A stretch of DNA of 64,000 nucleotides from assembly GCF_021389935.1 (NCBI RefSeq), contig NZ_CP089979.1, forward strand, positions 2,833,001-2,897,000, in the 5' to 3' direction. The stretch is from Fulvivirga ligni. Lineage in GTDB: Bacteria > Bacteroidota > Bacteroidia > Cytophagales > Cyclobacteriaceae. This document shows, piece by piece, positions 18,217 through 27,400 of the stretch (position 1 is its first letter; each line of letters starts with the position of its first letter). The notes beneath the pieces were generated by a model that saw only the letters and a program-made list of their open reading frames with translations, had not been told where the DNA came from and searched no databases. The position numbers and the translations under genes are program-made.

Positions 18217-18548
18217 TAGTATTTCATTATTGGTCTAACTTCCAGAGCACCATTGCTTTGAAATACCGGACATGTTTTGCTTAGCTCCACCGCTGCCTCC
18301 AGGCTCTCTGCCTGCACCAGAATGTAGCCTGTAATTACTTCTTTAGATTCTATAAATGGTCCATCACTCTCTATACTGTCTTTGGTCATATATTTGCCAT
18401 AATTATCCAGCGGATCACCGCCAAGGCATTGAGAGCCCAGGCTTTCTACCCATTGTGTATAGGCCTCTATTTCTTGCTGCATTTGTTCTTCAGTAAGCTG
18501 GTTAGCTTCAGCGATATTTTCTCTGATAAGGAGTAGGAAGTTGTCCAT
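18216..18548 (-). CDS. YCII/DGPF-domain protein, ECF42 partner
   Basis: A 110-residue cytoplasmic protein of the YCII-related (DGPF) family: FLLLIRENI at the start, the DGPF motif itself in ESDGPFIESKEVITGYILVQAESLEAAVELSKTCP, and ALEVRPIMKY at the end. In other bacteria the DGPF genes next to ECF42 sigma factors are their main transcriptional targets; the function of the protein is unsettled. Gene order DGPF then sigma with TAATG overlap is consistent with self-controlled expression from the gap 18549-18661, which also holds the divergent globin promoter. Confidence 0.9.
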   Translation of the reverse strand: MDNFLLLIRENIAEANQLTEEQMQQEIEAYTQWVESLGSQCLGGDPLDNYGKYMTKDSIESDGPFIESKEVITGYILVQAESLEAAVELSKTCPVFQSNGALEVRPIMKY

Positions 18549-18661
18549 GTTTTTAAACTTAAGTTAGAAATTAATTTTAGTCTATAGACAATAATTGATT
18601 GAAGTTGAGGACAAAAAACATTATATTAATTAAATAATCACACCCTGATAACTCCCAATTT

Positions 18662-19057
18662 ATGAATAAAAGCGAGATTGAGTTAGTGAGAAAGAGTTAT
18701 AGAAACTGGTCAGATGATCCCAAAATGATTCTCACCTTTTATGATCAGCTACTTAGCTCCGCCCCGGAACTAGCCCCCATGTTTACTAACACTGATATGG
18801 AAAAGCATAATCAGCTCTTACGTAAAGTTATCAATACCCTGATAGAGCATGTAGAAGGTGATAAGGAAGCAACAGTCTGGCTTAAAGAGCTGAGACAAAT
18901 GCACACCAGAGGCCTTGAGATACAGGCTGAATATTTTCCTTTATGGAAAAACTCAATGCTATTTGCAATAGCAGCACATGATGAAGACTGGGAGAAAAAA
19001 GTGAACATAGCCTGGAATCATCTTTTTGATGAGGGTATTAAATTTATGGTGAGGTAA
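18662..19057 (+). CDS. Single-domain globin (first of a tandem pair)
   Basis: A 131-residue all-helical haem protein. The helical pattern FYDQLLSSAPELAPMFTNTDMEKHNQLLRKVI with F41 at the CD1 position and the proximal His candidate H81 (RQMHTRGLEIQAEYFPLW) fit the bacterial flavohaemoglobin-type globin fold without the reductase domain. Such proteins bind oxygen or nitric oxide and sense or detoxify. It is clearly paralogous to the next gene (shared NTD-x-EK, FPLW/FYPIW motifs). Divergent from the ECF42 pair. Confidence 0.82.
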   Translation: MNKSEIELVRKSYRNWSDDPKMILTFYDQLLSSAPELAPMFTNTDMEKHNQLLRKVINTLIEHVEGDKEATVWLKELRQMHTRGLEIQAEYFPLWKNSMLFAIAAHDEDWEKKVNIAWNHLFDEGIKFMVR

Positions 19058-19165
19058 CAAGCTTTTGGGTATGATATTGATCAGACTTTAGGTTGACCAA
19101 CCTCCTTCAAATACGCTGCTTTTTACTCTAGCTTTCCGTTCTTAATTTTTATAAAAATTTAAAAA

Positions 19166-19582
19166 GTGGAACTTAAAACTGACGAGGAAAAAGTGAAACA
19201 GGTTCATGATAGCTATGGACGCTGTTTGAGGAATGGTAATCTGGTAGAAACTTTCTACAATTTGTTTATCAGTAGCAGTAATGAAGTGGCGAAGAAGTTT
19301 GCTAACACTGATTTTGAAAAGCAGCAAAAGCTGTTAAGACATGGTCTAAACCTAATGATCATGTATGCGGATGGTAATATTGTGGGTAAATCTGGCCTTT
19401 CCAGGATACAGCAAACTCATAATCGCCATCAATTAGATATAAACCCTAAATTTTACCCCATTTGGAAACGAAACCTGATAAAGGCTGTGAAGCAGCATGA
19501 TCCTGATTTTAATGCTGAAATTCAAACTTCCTGGGAGCAGGTGTTGGATCGTGGCATCGAATATATTTCAAAAGGGTATTAA
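19166..19582 (+). CDS. Single-domain globin (second of a tandem pair)
   Basis: A 138-residue globin related to its upstream neighbour: FYNLFISSSNEVAKKFANTDFEKQQKLLRHGLN with F45 at CD1, proximal His candidate H85 (IQQTHNRHQLDINPKFYPIWKRNLI), and C-terminal DRGIEYI matching DEGIKFM of the first copy. GTG at 19166 is the likely start, since no ATG lies upstream in frame before a stop and the alignment to the first globin begins at once. A second His (H88) lies near the proximal position. Probably a gene duplication; the pair may differ in ligand or timing. Ends at a hairpin (19591-19623). Confidence 0.8.
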   Translation: MELKTDEEKVKQVHDSYGRCLRNGNLVETFYNLFISSSNEVAKKFANTDFEKQQKLLRHGLNLMIMYADGNIVGKSGLSRIQQTHNRHQLDINPKFYPIWKRNLIKAVKQHDPDFNAEIQTSWEQVLDRGIEYISKGY

Positions 19583-19590
19583 ATAGATCT

Positions 19591-19623
19591 GATGAGCTCA
19601 TCTATCAATTAGATGGGCTCATC
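19591..19623. terminator. Hairpin after the tandem globins
   Basis: Arms GATGAGCTCATCTA and TAGATGGGCTCATC (one mismatch) with a 5-base loop. There is no T-run, so it may stabilise the 3' end rather than terminate. It separates the globins from the next operon. Confidence 0.5.
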
Positions 19624-19683
19624 AATCAATTCAAATCATTCAAGTATCAATTCTCCCATATTATAAGGACGTGTTATAGTTAT

Positions 19684-19700
19684 CTTAAGGTGACCTTAAG
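19684..19700. promoter_or_regulatory. 17-bp perfect inverted repeat just upstream of the surface-protein operon
   Basis: CTTAAGGT-G-ACCTTAAG has 8-bp perfectly complementary arms around one base and ends 5 bp before the ATG at 19706. It could be an operator for a dimeric regulator, for instance the LytTR protein encoded at the operon end, or an RNA hairpin that masks the start codon. Confidence 0.55.
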
Positions 19701-19705
19701 CCTAC

Positions 19706-21418
19706 ATGCCCTTCCGTTACCTCTATATTGTTTGTTTGTTGGTATTTATTACCAATTATTCCTACGCGCAGGATCTTTCAAGTATTGGTGAGGCTCAGCC
19801 CTTTAGTTATTCCGGTAATATCAGTAGCAGATTAGTTTTTTATAATGCTTCAGGTATACAAAGCCGACGAGATCCTTTCGGGTATGTATTCAGTGGAGGT
19901 CTCAATATCAGTATTTATGAGCTCACGCTACCTTTTACCTTTTCTTATAGTAATCAAGGCACATCTTATGGGCAGCCTTTTAATCAATTTGGCGTAAGCC
20001 CTACCTATAAATGGGCTACCGCTCATTTGGGCTACAGAAATATTACTCATAGCTCTATGACATTGGCTGGTCACCAGATGTTAGGTGCGGGTTTTGATTT
20101 GAATCCGGATAAACTGAGAGTGTCATTTATGGCGGGAAGGCTAAGGCGCGCGGTTCAGTTCAGACCATTGAGAGATAGCCTTTCTCTGGATACCTTGCTT
20201 CAAATACAAGATATACCCATAGCCGAAGATCCTGTCTATAAACGCACCGGATGGAGTGCCAAAGTAGGTTATGGAGATAATAATGGCTTTATCGATCTGA
20301 TTCTATTTAAAGGAAAGGATGATGCCAGCTCTATTCAGGATGATTCAATAAAGCAGCTTTTTAGACCGGCAGAGAATGCTATCATAGGTTTAAATGCTCA
20401 AAAAACTTTCTTCAATAAGCTTACGCTAAGTCTTGAAACCGCTCTCAGTGCCTATACACGTGATAGCGAATCTTTGGTGGAAGGAGAGGACTCTGTAGGC
20501 GGGTATAAATTGATTAAACCTTTTATACGGGAAAATGCCACTACATATTATTACAAGGCCATTAAGGCAGCTTTAAATTATAGTGGTAGAGCTTTTAATG
20601 TGAGGGCAAACTATGAAAAAATAGATCCGGATTATAAGTCAATGGGGGCCTATTTCTTTACCAATGACAGGGAAATGATAAACGTAACTCCCAATTTTTA
20701 CTTGCTTAAGAATAAGGTCATTCTCACCAGCGGTATTTCATATCAGAGAGATAACCTGGCCGATAAAAAGCAGTACACTACTAAGCGCTTTATTCCGAGA
20801 TTAAATATGTCCTACAATCCAAGTGCTCAATTGGGCTTTGATTTAGGCTATCAAAACATGAGGTCAACTCAGGAATCAGGAACTATTGAGCTTACTGATA
20901 GTACCAGGATGGCCATGAGCAACCCTGGTTTTACAGCTGGTTTACGCTACAATATCATGGATAGCCTTCGGGTGCACAATTTTATGCTTATGCTCAACAA
21001 GTTTAAGCTCAATGATGATAATGTAGTTACTCAGCCATTTAGCGAGTATTCGGCCACCATTTTAAATTTCAACTATAACTTTCTTTTGGTTAAAAAGGAA
21101 TTGAACCTGAACGTTTCATTAACCACTAATACGCTAACTATCTACACCGGCAAATCCAACTCATTTGGCTTCTCTTTGGGTGCAGGTAAAGGATTTAAGG
21201 AAGGAAAGGTTAACACAAACTTTTCCTGGAGTTCCAATTTTTCTGATTACGGAGACTCACACAGTGCCACCTTAGGGGCAGGTATTCAGGCCAGTAAACA
21301 GATGACGCTCTCTTTAAATCTAAATTATCTGAAATCCGAACAGGCCACCTTAAGTTACAATGAGTTTACAGGCTTTTTTGAGTGTAGATACACCTTCCCT
21401 AAACCTAAAAAACAATGA
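19706..21418 (+). CDS. Predicted outer-membrane beta-barrel protein
   Basis: A 570-residue protein with signal peptide (about 1-22, ending SYAQ). After it come alternating polar/hydrophobic strands rich in Tyr, Asn and Ser with short turns (RLVFYNASG, INVTPNFYLL, LNFNYNFLLVKKELNLNVSLTTN, FSLGAGKGFKEGKVNTNFSWSSN, GAGIQASKQMTLSLNLNYLKSE). The chain ends in an aromatic strand (FFECRYTFPKPKKQ), as expected for an outer-membrane barrel. No named family is recognised. Its stop overlaps the next start (ATGA, 21415-21418), tying it to the 2283-residue protein, for which it may serve as anchor or export pore. That role is inferred. Confidence 0.7.
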   Translation: MPFRYLYIVCLLVFITNYSYAQDLSSIGEAQPFSYSGNISSRLVFYNASGIQSRRDPFGYVFSGGLNISIYELTLPFTFSYSNQGTSYGQPFNQFGVSPTYKWATAHLGYRNITHSSMTLAGHQMLGAGFDLNPDKLRVSFMAGRLRRAVQFRPLRDSLSLDTLLQIQDIPIAEDPVYKRTGWSAKVGYGDNNGFIDLILFKGKDDASSIQDDSIKQLFRPAENAIIGLNAQKTFFNKLTLSLETALSAYTRDSESLVEGEDSVGGYKLIKPFIRENATTYYYKAIKAALNYSGRAFNVRANYEKIDPDYKSMGAYFFTNDREMINVTPNFYLLKNKVILTSGISYQRDNLADKKQYTTKRFIPRLNMSYNPSAQLGFDLGYQNMRSTQESGTIELTDSTRMAMSNPGFTAGLRYNIMDSLRVHNFMLMLNKFKLNDDNVVTQPFSEYSATILNFNYNFLLVKKELNLNVSLTTNTLTIYTGKSNSFGFSLGAGKGFKEGKVNTNFSWSSNFSDYGDSHSATLGAGIQASKQMTLSLNLNYLKSEQATLSYNEFTGFFECRYTFPKPKKQ

Positions 21419-24400
21419 AACCATTTTTGAAAAATATATGCTTGATAATCTTGCTGTTGGCTCCATTTTTTGCACATGCACAGGAAACGGTAAGTATAAA
21501 TGTGCAGGTTCTTCCTCCATATGGATCAGGGTTTAATAATTTTGGTAGTAAGGTCATTGTTACACTGAGGAATAACGCTACGTTTCCTATGAATGTGGCG
21601 CTGGATGGTCAACTTCAATCTTCCGGGTTAAATATTGATCTCAATCCTTCTTCTGCGGTTTATACCTTAAATGCTCTGCAGGTTCTGCAGGTTACGGGTG
21701 CTCAGCTGCAGCCTTATTTTAATGAGATGAATGTAGAGGTAAAAGGTATTACCAAAGATGAACTCTACAGAGGTGATGGTTTGCCTTCAGGAAATTATGA
21801 TCTGTGCCTAAATGTAATTGAAGCGAATACCGGTGCTGTTCTGGTGAGTAATCCGGGTTGTTTTCCTTTTACTATACTGCAGGAGGCTGGCGAGAACAGT
21901 GTGAACCTCACCACCCAGGTTATACCACCTTATTCTACTTATCTAGATGATTATATTAATCAAAATAAGTTGCTGGTTATCCTTCAAAATAAATCCAGAA
22001 CCCAATCAGAAGATCTAAGACTCATAGGCAGTATTGAGGGTAACAACGGAGTGAGACTGACCATTCCTAATGACTTTATACCTACAGCACCCATCAGATT
22101 GGGGCCAGCGCAGACTCTCACTATTACCTCTGCATTTTTAAGGGAATATTTTGATGAAAACACGCTTCGCCTGACCGGTATTGATCGGGAAGGCCTTTAT
22201 AGGGGAAATGGTTTACCAGAAGGAAGCTATCAGGTTTGCCTGCAGGCGGTAGATTATGAAACGGGAGAGGCCAGGTCTCCGGGCAGTCCCGCTGGCTGTA
22301 GTTTTATTGATATCAGGCAATATGAGCCCCCCATGATTATCCAGCCAGTTTGCGATGCTGAAGTGCCCGCGGTTAAACCTCAAAACCTGCTTTTTTCATG
22401 GAGTATACCGGCAGGAGTAAGGCCAAATGAAGTTGAGTACATTTTGAAGATAGTTGAGATGTATCCGCAGAATATAAATCCCAATCAGGCAGTGCAAGCT
22501 GCTAATGTGCCTCCCTTATTTGAGAAAGTGGTACCTACTAATGCCTACATCTATTCTCTGGCAGACCCACGGTTAGAAGAGGGTAAGCGCTATGCTTTTA
22601 GGGTCACAGCTGTTGGCAAAAACTCAAGAAGGAGAAAATCACAGGCTAATTTCCGTAATAACGGTCATAGCGAAGTATGCACCTTTGTTTATGGTAAGAA
22701 GAATGTAGTGAATGATTACGTTGCACCTGTTAGTTCACCGCCAAATGGTATTAGCATTAATCCCAAAGGAGTGCTTGTGGCTGGTCCACCATCCACATCT
22801 CCGCCGCCTGCAGATAATGATGATGATGCCTGTCTTTCTGGCTGCAGCATTTCGGCCCCAACCAATACCAGTACCAAAGAAATAGCCCCTGGACAGGTAG
22901 TTCAAGCAGGCAAATTTAGCATGACAGTAGTTAGCGGAAACAGTGCCCACGGTACAGGAACCATCCCATTGGCGTTTATGAATACGGTAATCAACGTTAG
23001 CTGGAACAATATTCAGGTAAATACTGATAATCAGATGTTTGGAGCTGGAAGTAAAATTACTGCAGATATGGACTTGGCAGCGTTGCAGAACAATGCGGTT
23101 GTGAATGCACCCATTGATAACCCTAATCTACCTGACGTTTCCGCATTAATGGATATGGTGCAAAGCCCTAGTAGAAGGTATAGCATGTTTTCTCCTGGAA
23201 ATACCTCTTCTATAGGTCTTCCGCTGGCATATGATAATGGAAACTTTGATTTGATTATTCTTGGAATCATATTCACATCTACAGAAGCACAGTTAAATAC
23301 AATAGCCGCTGTAGAAATGCTCAGCAGCAGCCAGGCTAATGATTTTTTAACTTTATCTTCTACTTCATGTATCAGGCCTAATGGTTTCGGCCCCAATAAT
23401 CAGCTCAAGCTACAAATGACTAAGGAGGTGCCCTTCGCTCAGCATGCCTCTATGCAGTTACAAGCCAACACCACTATGGCGGAGTTTTCATGTGCTGGAA
23501 TAGAGCAGATTACACTAAATGGTAAAATGGTTTTTGATCGTGATTTGGTATTGCCGGTAAACAATTCGGGCAGTGTAATTTCTGGTTCAGAAACGGTAGA
23601 AGCTAGCTTTGAGATAGCTGTCACCGATGTTAATAACTGGACCTTTGACCTCACAGCGCTCAATCACCCATTCACTATTCCAGAGTTAGTAGGGATGAAG
23701 TTCACTGCCTCGGACATTACTATTGATCAGTCAGATACACAAACACCTAATGGAATGGGTCAGCCTGCTAGCTGGAGAGGTATCTTTATTGGTGAAATCA
23801 ATATGCAGTTTCCTGACGGGGTATTTAAAAAGAATGGTACACCTCTGAGTATTTCGGTTCAAAATTTTTCTCTTGGTAATAATGGTTTCTCAGGAGAGGT
23901 GGACGCCGGTGAAGTGTTGATGAGTATGTCGGAAGGGAAGGTAGGGAGTTGGCCTTTATCCTTAGATGAATTCTCGCTTCAGATCAGTAATAGTTCAATA
24001 GCAGGTAGTAATATAAGTGGTAGCCTTAAGCTGCCTATAGCTTCAAATGAATTGAGTTATAATGCCATCTTACTTGCCTCGGAAAACGAATCTCAAACGG
24101 TTGATTTTCAGTTTAATGTGCAGCAATCTAATCAGCTCAATGTAGATATGTGGTTTGCTCAGGTGGAGCTGGAAGAAACATCTACCATTGGTATACAAAA
24201 AGTTGGTAACACTTACCGGCCTACAGCCGATCTTACGGGTTCAATTTCTTTGGGTTGGGATAATAATAGCGACCCGGATACTAACAATAGTGTTTCAAAT
24301 TTCAGCCTGCCATCTTTGAATTTTGAGCATTTTACGATAACTGATAATGGTAATAATTTACCTGAAATAAATATAGGAGCTATTGAAAATGCTAATGGTA

Positions 24401-27400
24401 ACGGGGTTGATCTTCAGCTTTCGGTGTTCAGTGCTCATAGTACTACGCCCACTTTTCAAAAGCAAGGTGATTTAATTGGCCTAAGTTTTAATCTGAACCT
24501 TGAGCTTATCAATATGGCGAATAGCCTTAATGGGAGTACGGCTTTTACGATTTTTGCTAAGTATACTAACAACAAGTTTGAATACAAAAAGACACAGCTT
24601 AACCATATCTCACTTGATGGAGATATAGGTGTGGCTCGTCTGGACGGTTCGATAGACATCTATCAGGATGATGCTAAATATGGTAATGGCTTCAGGGGCG
24701 AGATTGAGGTGGTGATCAATGCGTTGGGCGGAGCAGGAATAGATGCTGTACTTCAGGTAGGTAAAGTAGATGGTTTTAGATATTGGTATTTTGATATTAT
24801 GGCCAACCTGGGGACAGCAGGGTTTAATATTCCGGGAACCATGGCGTCTATCTATGGCATAGGTGGTGGAGCTTACGGTAATATGGCAAGGGATCAGACA
24901 GAGGCACAAACAGTTCAGAATCTCAATGCTGTATCTGCATATGATACCTCTCCGGGAGCTAATAAAGATGGGTTGAACTATGTTCCTGATCAGGGAACTT
25001 TTGGTTTCAGTGCCGCAGTGGCATTCGGGCTTACCGGGGCCAAGTCTGCATTTAATGGAGATTTAAAGTTCACTATGGAGTTAAAATCTAATGGTGCTGT
25101 CAATCATGTGATATTAGAGGGTAATGGTTACGTAATGCAAGATATCACTGATAGAAGCTCTGGCTTGATTACGGGAGGAGTCTATGCTGAGATACAACCG
25201 CGTATTCCTAATGCGGCTGAAGGACAAAATGCTGCAGAAAATAGGCCAAACTTCAGGTTTATTGCCGAAATGTCTCTGGATATTGCTTCCGGGCTCATAA
25301 CCGGTGGTGCTACTTTAGATCTATGGTTTTCTCCACAGGAATGGTGGCTCAAGTTGGGTGAGTGGACTAATGAGGACAAGCCATGGCTAGATGAGAGCCG
25401 CAGTCACATAGCGATAGATCTTAAAATAGTAAAGACCGAGTTTCATTCCTACTTTATGATGGGGTCCAATATCCCGGATATGCCAAAAATGCCGTTGAAG
25501 GTAAGGAATATATTCGCTGATAAGAAAGAATCTCTTAACCCCTCACCACGCATTGGCTTGCTTTCTACCAATGACCCCGAGGCTGTTCCTGCCAGCCCTG
25601 GAATGGCTTTTGGCGCAGGCTCTCATTTTTATGCTGATATAGATTACCTGATTTTCTACGCAGATATTGAGTTCATTAAAGGCTTTGATATTCTTCTTAA
25701 AAAATTACCTGCTGGTGCATGTGGGCCAGGGGCTGGTGTGAATGGCTGGTATGCTAAGGGGCAAGCCTACTTTTATCTTTATTTTGATGTAGGCGTGCAA
25801 CTTAACTTATGGGTTTGGAAGGGTAAGGCTAGCATTTTGGAAGCTGAGGCAGCTGCTACTATCCAGGCTGCGCTGCCTAATCCTACCTGGCTTAAAGGCC
25901 AGTTTGCTGTTAAAGGAGAGGTGCTTAACGGACTCTTTGACTTTAATACCAAGTTTAGATTTGAAATAGGAGAGAAATGCGAGGAGGGAAGCTCAAATCC
26001 TTTTGAGGAAATGCCTATTGTTTCAGATATCATGCCCAACAAAAATGAACAAGATGTAAGTGTTTATGTGGTGCCTGAGTTGGCTTTTAATTTTCCCAAA
26101 GGTAACTTCTCTTATGATGAAGAAGTGGATGGAGAGTTAGTCACAAAGACTTATAAATATATTTTCAAATCATTCGAATTAAAATATAAAGACCCTAATA
26201 CTAATCAGACTGTAATTATTGATTTAAAGCCTCACATGAATTATCGACCTGATGATCAGTCTGCTACGTTCTATTACCCAGATATGGTGCTGCCTGAGCA
26301 TACCATAGTGAATTACACTATCTATGTGCAGGGTTGGCAAGTAGCGCCTGGAGCAGATAAAAAAGTGCATGATGAATCACATACAGGAACTTTTAAAAGT
26401 GGCTCCTGGCCTAAGCATATTGCTAAAGAACAGTTGGTGCAGGGTGCTCCGCAATACAAGGAAAACTTCTTTAAAAAAGATGATCTGGAAAAAGGATATT
26501 TGAAGTTTAGAAACCCTCATAATCATTTTACAAATAAGGCATGGTGGTATGAAGAAGTTTTTAAGCTTGGTCAATACAAAGGGGCATCTTCTGGTAACTT
26601 TAAATTTTTTGCGAGATTCAAAGAGTTAAAAACAAATACCATCTTTGATAGAGTTTACACCATGGCTGATGGTGGAAAAAAGATGGAATTCAATGTGCCA
26701 GATGGACTTAAAAATAACGATATCTATCAGCTGGAGTTATATGTTAATTACTTGCCTCCTAATGCAGGTGGCCCGGTTACAAATACTAAAAGAACTTATC
26801 AGAATATACTGGTAGCTTCTGGTGAAGGCGCTGGTGGCGGTACTGGAAGTTTTGTATATTCAGGTATCTCACAGCAACAGGGCCAGTCGGTTAATAACAT
26901 GCAGCTGAGTTCAGGCATGCAGGTAATGGCGGCCAACTATAATGCAGTTAATAGCTTTTCTTCAGCACCGAACTCTCCAGAGCCAGAGCCTCCCGCCCCA
27001 GGAGTGAATATTTCTCAATTAGTATGGGGAGGTAATGGGGGTGATGGTACTTACATCAAAAGGCAAAAGCAACAGTTAATTTCTAAAACTAAAGGAGATC
27101 AAGGGTTATTATGGCCATTATTTGATGATTTACCATGGTATTTCAAAACGAGTAGGTTTAATACATTGCAGGATAAGCTCAATAGTATAAAAACTGGCCC
27201 TGTGCTTACTCATGAATATGCAGACAATTTTGAAATGTTCAATAGCAGTGATTTTGTGCATGAGCATGCCTGGGATATTGATGGGAGTAAATATAGAGTG
27301 AGAACCAACGTGCCTGTAGTTCTTTTAGAAATAGAGGAAGCTTTTGAAAAACCATATGAAGTTGGCGGATATACAATAACCATTGCTAATAATCAGAATG

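Noticed and set aside
23031-23396. 121-residue minus-strand frame inside the giant gene
   Set aside because: Antisense to clear coding sequence and without family resemblance.
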